From Betaproteobacteria bacterium UBA5582 (GTDB lineage Bacteria; Pseudomonadota; Gammaproteobacteria; Burkholderiales; Rhodocyclaceae): 8,841 bases of DNA. The translations under genes were made by a program, and so were the position numbers. The stretch spans positions 1-8,841 of the forward strand of contig DILW01000153.1 in assembly GCA_002425245.1 (NCBI GenBank), read 5' to 3'. Each line of letters starts with the position of its first letter. The first letter of the stretch is position 1. The notes under the pieces were generated by a model. That model had not been told where the DNA came from and did not search any database. It saw only the letters and a program-made list of their open reading frames with translations. This document shows positions 1 to 6,534 of the stretch, in pieces.

Positions 1-1173
1 CTGGCCGAGGTCGATCGCTGGCAACTCAAGGCCGGTGGCCGCTACTACGTCATTCGCGGCGGCTCGGCGATCATCGCCTTCACCATCGGCAGCCAGCCCA
101 TGGGCAGCCAGGGCCTGACCCTGATCGGCGCCCATACCGATTCCCCCGGCCTGCGCCTCAAGCCGCGCCCGGCCGACGACGCCGGCGGCGTTCTCCGGCT
201 GGGCGTCGAAGTCTATGGCGGCCCCATCCTGGCCACTTTTGCCGACCGCGACCTGGGCCTGGCCGGCCGCGTCATGGTCCGCTCGACGGCCGGCTACGAA
301 AGCCGCCTGCTGCATATCGACCAGCCGCTATTGCGCCTGCCCAACCTGGCCATCCACATGAACCGCGAGGTGAACGAGAAGGGCCTGAAGTTCAACAAGC
401 AGACCGAACTGCCGCTCCTTCTCGGCGTCAGCGACGGCCCGACCGACACCCAGTTCCGCCGCCCGCTGGCCGAGGCCCTGGGCGTCGCCGCCGACGACCT
501 GCTGAGCTGGGAGCTGGTCGCCTGCGACACGCAGAAGGGCAGCTTCTGGGGCGCTGACCGGGAGTTCCTGGCCAACAGCCAGCTCGACAACCTCGCCTCC
601 TGCCACGCCGCGCTGAGTGCCCTGCTGGCCAACGAAGCGCCGACGCGTACCTGCATGGTGGCCCTCTTCGACCATGAGGAAGTCGGTTCGGAAAGCGCCG
701 CCGGTGCCGGTGGCAGCCTGGTCGGCGACGTGTTGCAACGGATCGCCGGCAATTTCTCGCTCGACGGCGAAGCGCTGCGCTGCCTGCTCGCCGGCAGTTT
801 CTTCATCAGCGCCGACATGGCGCATGCCTGGCACCCGAATTTCCCGGCCGCCTACGAACCCGGTCACCACGTACTGGTCAACGCCGGCCCGGTGATCAAG
901 CACAACTGCAACCAGCGCTACAGCACCGGCGCCGACACCGCCGCCCGCTTCATGGCCATCTGCGAACGGGCCGGCGTACCCTGCCAGCAATACGCCCATC
1001 GCACCGATCTCGGCTGCGGCAGCACCATCGGCCCCATCGTCGCCGCCCGCCTGGGCATTCCCAGCGTCGACGTCGGCAACCCGATGTGGGCCATGCACAG
1101 CATTCGCGAGAGCGCCGGCGTGATTGACCACGGCCACATGATCGCTGCCCTCACCGGCGCCTTCGGTTCCTAG
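1..1173 (+). CDS. apeB: M18 family aminopeptidase (aspartyl aminopeptidase type), 5' end missing
   Basis: The reading frame is open from base 1, giving 390 visible residues ending in TAG. The family is usually about 430 residues, so roughly 40 N-terminal residues are probably outside the window. The ATG at 100 is internal, because the residues before it also fit the family. M18 enzymes are cytosolic dinuclear-zinc aminopeptidases that remove N-terminal (often acidic) residues and form large oligomers. Expected metal and catalytic residues are present in order (numbering from base 1): His45 in AHTDSPG, Asp196 in SQLDNLA, Glu226 and Glu227 in DHEEVGS, Asp272 in SADMAHAWHPN, and His366 in MWAMHSIRE. 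The motif DLGCGSTIGPI is also typical. Nothing looks degraded. The gene converges on the c-di-GMP gene, with the two stop codons overlapping. True substrate preference cannot be read from sequence. The gene symbol follows usage for bacterial M18 members. Confidence 0.93.
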   Translation: MAEVDRWQLKAGGRYYVIRGGSAIIAFTIGSQPMGSQGLTLIGAHTDSPGLRLKPRPADDAGGVLRLGVEVYGGPILATFADRDLGLAGRVMVRSTAGYESRLLHIDQPLLRLPNLAIHMNREVNEKGLKFNKQTELPLLLGVSDGPTDTQFRRPLAEALGVAADDLLSWELVACDTQKGSFWGADREFLANSQLDNLASCHAALSALLANEAPTRTCMVALFDHEEVGSESAAGAGGSLVGDVLQRIAGNFSLDGEALRCLLAGSFFISADMAHAWHPNFPAAYEPGHHVLVNAGPVIKHNCNQRYSTGADTAARFMAICERAGVPCQQYAHRTDLGCGSTIGPIVAARLGIPSVDVGNPMWAMHSIRESAGVIDHGHMIAALTGAFGS

Positions 1174-4100
1174 CTCCCCCGCTCGGCCAGCCAGGCCCGC
1201 AACGCCTCAAGCGGCAGCGGGCGGCTGAACAGGTAGCCCTGCATCACCTGGCAGCCGCGTTCGGCCAGGAACTGCTGCTGGATTTCCGTTTCGACGCCTT
1301 CGGCGACCACTTCCATGCCCAGGTCGCGTGCCAGCGACAAGGTGGCCATGGCAATCGCCACGTCCTCCTGGTCACCGGGCACGTCCTTGACGAAGCTGCG
1401 GTCGAGCTTGAGGCGACGGATCGGCAGGCGCTTGAGGTAGGAGAGGCTGGAGTAGCCGGTACCGAAATCGTCTAGCGCCAGCCGGATGCCCAGTTCGCGC
1501 AACTGGTTCATGCGTGCCAGGACTTCCGGTGTCGGCTGCATCAGGGCGCTTTCGGTCAGTTCGAGTTCGAGCCCGACCGGCTCGGCGCCAGCCGCAGCGA
1601 GAATGCCGCGGACGGTATCAACGAAATCGTGCTGACGGAACTGCAGGGCGGAGATATTGACCGCCATCAGGAGCTCGCTACCGGCGGCCTGCCAGGCCGC
1701 CAGTTGCCGGGCCGCCGTCGTCAGCACCCAGTTGCCAAGCGGCATGATCAGGCCGCTGGCCTCGGCCACGCCGATGAACTGCCCGGGCTGCAGCAAACCG
1801 AGTTCCGGATGCTGCCAGCGCACCAGCGCCTCGCAACCGATCACGCGGACACCGTCGGCGGCAACCTGTGGCTGGTAGTGGAGCACCAGTTCGTCGCGTT
1901 CGATCGCGCGGCGCAGGGCATTCTCCAGCATCAGGCGTTCGAGCGCATGCACGTCCATTTCCGGCTTGAAGTAGTGATAGGCGTTGCGCCCTTGTTCCTT
2001 GGCGCAATACATGGCCACGTCGGCATGCTTGAGCAGGGTGCTGACATCCTCACCGTCGCCGGGGAAGACGGCAATCCCGATGCTGGCCGAAACGGTCAGT
2101 TCGTGCCCTTCGATGGCCATCGGCGCCTGTAGCGCCGAAATCAGCTTGCGCGCGACCACGGCTGCAGCTTCCGGATGTTCCAGATGCGGCAGGAGGACGA
2201 CGAACTCGTCGCCGCCCAGGCGCGCGAGGAAATCGCCTTCGCGCAAACAGACCTTGAATCGACGGGCGACGCCGGAAAGCAGCTGGTCGCCGACCGGGTG
2301 ACCGAGCGAATCGTTGACCGCCTTGAACTGATCGAGATCGAGAAACAGCACCGCCAGGCTTTCGCCATGGCGGGCGGCATTGCGCAATTCCTGATGGGCA
2401 CGATCATTCCACTGAGTGCGGTTGGGGAGGCCGGTGAGCACATCGTAGTGGGCGAGGAAAGTGATGTGCTCTTCGGCGGCGCGCGCCGCCGTGACATCCT
2501 GCGCAGTTCCCCGGACGCGCACGCCCTCGCCGGCCCGCTGGTCACTCTCGATACGAAAGTGGAGCATGGTGCCCGGCGTCGCCAGGCGGCAGTCGAAAGC
2601 TGCCAGACCGGGTTCGCCGCTGAGTCTGACCAGGGCTTCGTGGAACCGCGGACGATCGTCCGGATGCAGCCTGGCCAGTAGATCGGCGGACTCGATCCGG
2701 TCGAGCTCGGTCAGCCGCATGATGCTGCGCAACTCCTCCGAACAATGACATTCCTCGCTGCCGGGCAGGATTTCCCAACTGCCGAGCCGGGCAATCCGCT
2801 GCGCCTGGATCAGTTCTTCCTGCTGTTCGGCCAGCTTGCGGCCGGCGACCTCCAGTTGCAGCGTTCGCTCCTCGACCAGGCGCTCGACCCGCCGTGCCCG
2901 GCCACTGGTCAGCAGAAGGAAGGCGCCGAGGACGGCGGTGGTGAGCAGCCCGATGGCCAGGGTCAGCCACACGCCCCAGCTGCGCAATCCGGCCAGGTAG
3001 GATTCGCTGGCGACGATGCTCAATCGCCACTGCCGGCCGGCAAAATCGATGGTGTCCTGCCAGTGCATGTGGCGCGCCTGCCAGTCCGGCGCCTCGCAGC
3101 CGGCGACACCGAACAGCCGCTGGGCATTGGCGTCGAGATCAACCAGACAGAGGTCGAGCCCCTTGTTCAGTTCGGCCCCGAGCGCCGCGATCAGGGCATC
3201 GTCCATGCGGAAGACGCCGGAAATCATGCCGATCTGGCGTACCGGTGCGCCCGAGAAAACTGCGTAATAGACGACCACCCCGCGTTGCGTTCCCTGCTCC
3301 TGAACCAGGCGGATCGACGCCGAAGCCACCGGCAGGCCGCTCTCCCGGGTACGCCGGGCCGCGGTGGCCGTCTGCTCCAGCACCAGCGGATCGAGACCAA
3401 GCACACTGCGGTTGCTTTCCAGCGGTTCGACGTAAAGCAGGGGGAGATAGTTCGGGCGCGATTCGACCACATAGGTTTTGCCCGATGGATCGCGTCCGAG
3501 AATGGAAAAATCGGGGATGCCGGCAGCGCGCACCGATTGCTCGAAAGCCGCACGTTCGGCGTCGGTGACCAGCGGGCTCCAGCCAAAGTTCTGGGTACCC
3601 GGGTAACGCGCCAGCAACGGCGTGACGAATTCCCGCCAAACCCGCTCGTCAAGTGCCGGGTGAACCGAGGCCAGCCGTTCGAGTGCCATCATCTGGTCGA
3701 GCTGGGCCGCCAGACGCTGACGAACTAGGCTGGCAATATGCTCGGCATCACGGTTGAGCCTTGTCTGCAAACGCCGCTCTTCCCACTGGCTGACCTGAAC
3801 GAAGGTGGCAGCGATGACCGCCAGCGCGATCAGCATGGGCACGGCCACGTTCAGTCGCCGACTGCGCCATTCGGCCGCTGGCCGACCGAAGAAAACCATC
3901 AGCAGAGGCACCATGATCAGCACCCCGAGCGTGTCGCCGGCCCACCAGTTCATCCATGTGAAGGCGGCATCCTCCAGCGATACGCCCTGCATCAGATAGA
4001 GCGACAGGGTACCCAGCGTGGGACTGATCAAGGCACCGACCGGCGCCACCACCATCATGAAGGGCAGGATGCTTTCCTGGCTGTCGAGCGGACTGTCGCG

Positions 4101-4415
4101 CCCGATCGTGTGCATGGCCAGCAAATGGCCGAACCATGCCTGCATCGTTGCGCCACTGGCCGACAACAGCAGCATTGGCCAGACCGTACCGCCAAAACCA
4201 CTTTGCATGGCCGCCAGCACCTGCACGATCAGCGAGCCGACGAAAATACCGGGCAGACTGCGCTGACCATAGACCAGCATCGCCGCCAGAGCGATCCCGG
4301 CCGGCGGAAACAAGGGAGCGGCGTAACCCGGCGGCACGGCAATCATCAAGGCCAGCCAGCCGGTCACCGCGTAAATCAGGGCAAGCAGCAGATTGCCGCG
4401 CAAGAAGCCAGACAT
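1170..4415 (-). CDS. MASE1-CHASE-PAS-GGDEF-EAL bifunctional c-di-GMP cyclase/phosphodiesterase
   Basis: This 1081-residue inner-membrane protein is predicted to make and degrade c-di-GMP in response to a signal. An N-terminal multi-pass MASE1 domain covers about residues 1-215, with PPAGIALAA and WWAGDTLGVL motifs. A periplasmic CHASE sensor follows at about 225-460 (YLPLLYVEP then SNRSVLGLDP). Then come a transmembrane helix (about 478-502), a coiled coil (about 503-545), a PAS domain (about 545-655, with HPDDR and a closing GTAQDVT), GGDEF (about 655-820) and EAL (about 835-1075). The cyclase motif GGDEF is intact at 734-738, with an RxxD product-inhibition site at 725-728, the canonical five residues upstream. 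The phosphodiesterase motif EAL is at 862-864, with NIS, ELTES, DDFGTGYSS (Asp982, Asp983), LKLDRSF and AEGVE all present, so both activities are plausible. A GTG start at 4463 is possible, but it lies upstream of a TATAAT element at 4450-4455. The ATG at 4415 is preferred because it directly precedes the first membrane helix, although its Shine-Dalgarno is weak. The CHASE ligand is unknown. Confidence 0.93.
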   Translation of the reverse strand: MSGFLRGNLLLALIYAVTGWLALMIAVPPGYAAPLFPPAGIALAAMLVYGQRSLPGIFVGSLIVQVLAAMQSGFGGTVWPMLLLSASGATMQAWFGHLLAMHTIGRDSPLDSQESILPFMMVVAPVGALISPTLGTLSLYLMQGVSLEDAAFTWMNWWAGDTLGVLIMVPLLMVFFGRPAAEWRSRRLNVAVPMLIALAVIAATFVQVSQWEERRLQTRLNRDAEHIASLVRQRLAAQLDQMMALERLASVHPALDERVWREFVTPLLARYPGTQNFGWSPLVTDAERAAFEQSVRAAGIPDFSILGRDPSGKTYVVESRPNYLPLLYVEPLESNRSVLGLDPLVLEQTATAARRTRESGLPVASASIRLVQEQGTQRGVVVYYAVFSGAPVRQIGMISGVFRMDDALIAALGAELNKGLDLCLVDLDANAQRLFGVAGCEAPDWQARHMHWQDTIDFAGRQWRLSIVASESYLAGLRSWGVWLTLAIGLLTTAVLGAFLLLTSGRARRVERLVEERTLQLEVAGRKLAEQQEELIQAQRIARLGSWEILPGSEECHCSEELRSIMRLTELDRIESADLLARLHPDDRPRFHEALVRLSGEPGLAAFDCRLATPGTMLHFRIESDQRAGEGVRVRGTAQDVTAARAAEEHITFLAHYDVLTGLPNRTQWNDRAHQELRNAARHGESLAVLFLDLDQFKAVNDSLGHPVGDQLLSGVARRFKVCLREGDFLARLGGDEFVVLLPHLEHPEAAAVVARKLISALQAPMAIEGHELTVSASIGIAVFPGDGEDVSTLLKHADVAMYCAKEQGRNAYHYFKPEMDVHALERLMLENALRRAIERDELVLHYQPQVAADGVRVIGCEALVRWQHPELGLLQPGQFIGVAEASGLIMPLGNWVLTTAARQLAAWQAAGSELLMAVNISALQFRQHDFVDTVRGILAAAGAEPVGLELELTESALMQPTPEVLARMNQLRELGIRLALDDFGTGYSSLSYLKRLPIRRLKLDRSFVKDVPGDQEDVAIAMATLSLARDLGMEVVAEGVETEIQQQFLAERGCQVMQGYLFSRPLPLEALRAWLAERGS

Positions 4416-4449
4416 CAATGATCCATCGCAACAGTGCAAAATTCGCCCG

Positions 4450-4455
4450 ATTATA
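4450..4455 (-). promoter_or_regulatory. Putative -10 element for the c-di-GMP gene
   Basis: Read on the minus strand this is a perfect TATAAT, in an otherwise GC-rich region. Transcription would begin near 4443, leaving a leader of about 28 bases before the ATG at 4415. I see no good -35 at 16-18 bases (the hexamers there are CCTAGG, GCCTAG and AGCCTA) and no extended -10 TG. If this is a promoter, it is either weak or activator-dependent. The element also argues against the alternative GTG start at 4463, which would lie upstream of the transcript start. Confidence 0.5.
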
Positions 4456-4503
4456 AGTCCCACCCTCCAGACCTAGGCTAGCCTTCTGCAGCGCGGCAGC
4501 GCC

Positions 4504-4519
4504 TGCGACAATCTGCCGC
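4504..4519. promoter_or_regulatory. Putative RegA/PrrA binding site in the divergent promoter region
   Basis: The sequence TGCGAC-AATCT-GCCGC matches the degenerate consensus YGCGRC-Nx-GNCGC, which I recall for RegA/PrrA response regulators, with the 5-base spacing reported for well-bound sites. It lies upstream of the regB/regA homologues. Its centre is about 54 bases upstream of the inferred regB start point and about 68 bases upstream of the inferred start point of the divergent c-di-GMP gene. It overlaps a GCGGCAG/CTGCCGC inverted repeat (4493-4499 and 4513-4519). The motif is short and GC-rich, so a chance match in this genome is possible. The functional assignment is inference. Confidence 0.45.
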
Positions 4520-4525
4520 AGCCGG

Positions 4526-4536
4526 GTGTGACACAC
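4526..4536. repeat. 11-base palindrome GTGTG-A-CACAC upstream of regB
   Basis: The two five-base arms are perfect reverse complements around a single A. The element covers the possible -35 hexamer GTGACA (4528-4533) of the plus-strand promoter, so it could be an operator for a dimeric regulator. It does not extend into a CRP or FNR consensus on either side. I cannot name a cognate protein. Confidence 0.35.
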
Positions 4537-4553
4537 GTCCCGGCCAAATCGCC

Positions 4554-4559
4554 GATAAT
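4554..4559 (+). promoter_or_regulatory. Putative -10 element for regBA, leaderless arrangement
   Basis: GATAAT matches five of six bases of the sigma-70 -10 consensus and ends six bases before the ATG at 4566. Transcription would therefore start at or within a base or so of the start codon. A possible -35, GTGACA at 4528-4533 (five of six), is separated by a long 20-base spacer. No Shine-Dalgarno precedes the ATG, which agrees with a leaderless mRNA. The evidence is positional only. Confidence 0.4.
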
Positions 4560-4565
4560 CCGCCG

Positions 4566-5828
4566 ATGCCCATCATCTCGCACGCCGCCGACAGCAAGGA
4601 GTACCTGGTCAACCTGCGACGCCTGTTCGCCCTGCGCTGGGCGATGCTGGCCTTGATGGCACTGTGCGTGCTGATTGCCCCCGGTCTACTCGATGTTGTC
4701 CTGCCACAGACTGCCATGCTCGGCATCCTGCTGGTCGCCGCCCTGCTCAACACCCTGGGCCACTACCACGCACGCCGGCAACAGACAGCCACGGCCAACG
4801 AGTTGTTCAGCCAGTTGCTGATCGACATCAGCACCCTCAGCGCCCTGCTCTTCTTCAGCGGCGGGGCCACCAACCCGCTCGTCTCGCTGCTCCTGCCGCC
4901 GGTGGCCATCGCTGCCCTGGGCCTGCCCCGCCATCTGGTGATGCTGGTCGGCCTGGTCGCCATCGTCGCCTACTCGGTACTGATGCTGTTCTACCTGCCG
5001 CTGCCGATTGCCGATGTCAGCCGGGCGACGCAACTGCACCTGATCGGCATGTGGCTGACCTTTACCGTTTCAGCCATCCTCATCGGCTGGATCATCCTGC
5101 GCATGAGCCAGCTCATCCGCGCACGCGACGCCGAACTGGCAGCGGCCCGGGAACAGGCGCTGCGCGACGAGCGGGTGACCGCGATGGGCACGCTCGCTGC
5201 CGGTGCCGCCCACGAACTCGGCACGCCGCTGGCAACCATGTCGCTGATTGCCGGCGAACTGGCGATCGACGACAGCCTGCCGGCACCGGTCCGTGAAGAC
5301 CTCGCGGTGCTGCGCCAGCAGATCGTCAACTGCAAGGAAATCGTCTCCGGCCTGGCCCGCCGCGCCGGTGCCGCGCGCAGCGACCAGGGTGACCTGCAGG
5401 CCAGCGACCGCTGGCTCGACCGCTTGCGCCAGAAATGGCATGCCCTGCGCCCGCACACCAGCAGCCGGATGATTGTCGATAGCGCAGGACCGGCACCGGT
5501 CATCGTCGTCGACCCGCGTCTCGAACAGGCCCTGCTCAACCTGTTCAACAACGCCGCCAATGCCTGTCCGCAAGCGCTGGAAATCCATCTTTCCTGGCGC
5601 CCGGATCAGCTCGATATCGCCATCCGCGATCTGGGTCCAGGTTTCCCCGCACCCGTCCTCGAAATCGGTGGCCGCCACGAACTGCCGGCGCATGAGGGCG
5701 GCAGCGGCGTTGGCCTGATGCTGACCCGGGCCGCCATCGAGCAACTCGGTGGCCGGCTGGAATTGAGCAATCCCGAAAACGGCGGTGCCTTGGCCCGCAT
5801 CCTGTTGCCGATAGGTGAACACGCATGA
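4566..5828 (+). CDS. regB: RegB/PrrB/RoxS-type redox sensor histidine kinase
   Basis: This 420-residue membrane kinase is predicted to sense the respiratory quinone/redox state and phosphorylate the RegA homologue encoded next. The N-terminal half (about residues 20-185) has six hydrophobic segments. The loop GGATNPL at 99-105 aligns with the family's quinone-site heptad GGxxNPF, with Leu in place of the final Phe. The H-box GAAHELGTPLATM carries the phospho-acceptor His216. Cys256, in NCKEIVSGL, occupies the position of the redox-active cysteine (Cys265 in Rhodobacter RegB). The ATPase domain has an N-box at 325-332 (NLFNNAAN), DLGPGFP at 355-361 and GSGVGL at 379-384. The start at 4566 places NLRRLFALRW just before the first helix, as in relatives. 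No ribosome site precedes it. An AAGGAG at 4596-4601 lies inside the gene, three bases before an in-frame CTG, and is too close to be a convincing alternative. The stop overlaps the next start as ATGA. Confidence 0.93.
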   Translation: MPIISHAADSKEYLVNLRRLFALRWAMLALMALCVLIAPGLLDVVLPQTAMLGILLVAALLNTLGHYHARRQQTATANELFSQLLIDISTLSALLFFSGGATNPLVSLLLPPVAIAALGLPRHLVMLVGLVAIVAYSVLMLFYLPLPIADVSRATQLHLIGMWLTFTVSAILIGWIILRMSQLIRARDAELAAAREQALRDERVTAMGTLAAGAAHELGTPLATMSLIAGELAIDDSLPAPVREDLAVLRQQIVNCKEIVSGLARRAGAARSDQGDLQASDRWLDRLRQKWHALRPHTSSRMIVDSAGPAPVIVVDPRLEQALLNLFNNAANACPQALEIHLSWRPDQLDIAIRDLGPGFPAPVLEIGGRHELPAHEGGSGVGLMLTRAAIEQLGGRLELSNPENGGALARILLPIGEHA

Positions 5829-6355
5829 GCGCTCCCATCCTGATCGTCGACGACGATCCGACCTTCAACAGCATCCTGGTTCGCACCCTCGGTCGGCGCG
5901 GCCTGCCTGCAATCGGCGCCCACGATGGCGACGACGCGCTGCAGCTGGCGCGCCAGCACGGGGTCGAGCGCCTGGTGCTCGACCTCAATCTGGCCGGCAT
6001 CTCCGGCCTGCAGCTGATTCCCGAACTGCTGGCCATCAACCCGGCCATGCGCATCGTCGTCCTCACCGGCTACGGCAGCATCGCCACCGCCGTCGAGGCA
6101 GTCAAACGCGGCGCCACCCAGTACCTGACCAAGCCGGTGGACATCGAGACCATCCTTGGCGCCTTCACCGACGATATCACCAACGACGCCCTGCTCACTC
6201 CTGAAGAACCGCTTTCGGTGGATCGCATGGAATGGGAGCACATCCAGCGCGTACTGACCGAAAACGACGGCAACATATCGGCAACGGCGCGCGCGCTGAA
6301 GATGCATCGCCGCACCCTGCAACGCAAACTGGCCAAGCACCCGGTCCGTTCCTGA
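5825..6355 (+). CDS. regA: RegA/PrrA/ActR-type redox response regulator
   Basis: This 176-residue cytoplasmic regulator has a receiver domain (about 1-120), a short linker and a Fis-type helix-turn-helix. Receiver residues are complete: acidic pocket Asp9-Asp11, phospho-acceptor Asp53 in LVLDLNL, Thr81 in VLTGYG and Lys103 in LTKPVD. The C-terminus matches the highly conserved RegA DNA-binding region, with DRMEWEHIQRVL followed by GNISATARALKMHRRTLQRK at 149-168. There is no sigma-54 AAA+ domain, so it is a stand-alone transcription regulator of the RegA class rather than an NtrC type. The proline-rich linker of Rhodobacter RegA is reduced here to a short TPEEP stretch. The start overlaps the kinase stop by four bases (ATGA), which implies one transcript and translational coupling. 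In relatives the phosphorylated protein controls genes for respiration, carbon and nitrogen fixation and hydrogen metabolism; the targets here are unknown. Confidence 0.95.
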   Translation: MSAPILIVDDDPTFNSILVRTLGRRGLPAIGAHDGDDALQLARQHGVERLVLDLNLAGISGLQLIPELLAINPAMRIVVLTGYGSIATAVEAVKRGATQYLTKPVDIETILGAFTDDITNDALLTPEEPLSVDRMEWEHIQRVLTENDGNISATARALKMHRRTLQRKLAKHPVRS

Positions 6356-6377
6356 GCGGCGTTCGGAAAAAAAACGA

Positions 6378-6387
6378 ATTGATCAAT
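6378..6387. repeat. 10-base palindrome ATTGATCAAT in the regA-mnhA gap
   Basis: This is a perfect palindrome within an AT-rich patch (about 6364-6410, including eight consecutive A at 6367-6374) that contrasts with the surrounding GC-rich DNA. It contains FNR-like half-sites TTGAT/ATCAA, but they abut instead of having the four-base spacing FNR needs. Its centre is about 40 bases upstream of the -35 hexamer of the mnhA promoter, so it could be a regulator site. Confidence 0.3.
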
Positions 6388-6396
6388 CCGTAAAAA

Positions 6397-6422
6397 CCGA
6401 AGGGTTAATTACCCTGGTTCGG
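6397..6422. repeat. Imperfect inverted repeat with AGGGT-TAATT-ACCCT core upstream of mnhA
   Basis: The core at 6401-6415 has perfect five-base arms around TAATT. Flanking CCGA (6397-6400) and TCGG (6419-6422) extend the pairing after a three-base bulge. No T tract follows, so it is not a standard intrinsic terminator. It ends immediately before the -35 hexamer at 6424, a position that suits an operator. The cognate regulator is unknown. Confidence 0.35.
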
Positions 6423-6423
6423 G

Positions 6424-6453
6424 TTGGCGATTCCAGAAGTCGGCGCTTATACT
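6424..6453 (+). promoter_or_regulatory. mnhA: Putative sigma-70 promoter for mnhA
   Basis: TTGGCG (6424-6429; four of six consensus bases) is separated by 18 bases from TATACT (6448-6453; five of six). Transcription would start near 6460, giving a leader of about 75 bases before the ATG at 6535. The leader is rich in C and shows no clear Shine-Dalgarno; the nearest purine stretch is GTGAG at 6527-6531. This is the best sigma-70-like promoter in the window and suggests that the antiporter operon is transcribed independently of regBA. Confidence 0.55.
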
Positions 6454-6534
6454 CGCCCTTCCACAGCCTGTCCGTGGCCCCCTCACCCCCGCCGCCGTAC
6501 CGTTCCAACCCCGTGTCCTCCGGATCGTGAGCCC

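Noticed and set aside
328..1137. A 269-codon minus-strand open frame antisense to the aminopeptidase
   Set aside because: It is a shadow frame caused by GC-rich third positions, with no recognisable domain. The plus-strand frame carries all M18 motifs.
2745..4421. Plus-strand open frames (327 and 227 codons) antisense to the c-di-GMP gene
   Set aside because: Compositionally biased shadow frames with no family signature. They lie opposite well-conserved CHASE and MASE1 sequence.
4416..4463. GTG start at 4463 giving a 16-residue longer c-di-GMP protein
   Set aside because: The extension spans a TATAAT element, does not resemble a MASE1 N-terminus, and has GGAGG directly abutting the GTG with no spacer.
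6376..6389. FNR-type site (TTGAT...ATCAA) between regA and mnhA
   Set aside because: The half-sites abut with no spacer, whereas FNR sites need four bases between them. It is kept only as a plain palindrome.
6356..6425. Rho-independent terminator after regA
   Set aside because: The only hairpin-like repeat (6397-6422) is not followed by a T tract, and the nearby A8 run is on the wrong strand for plus-strand termination.
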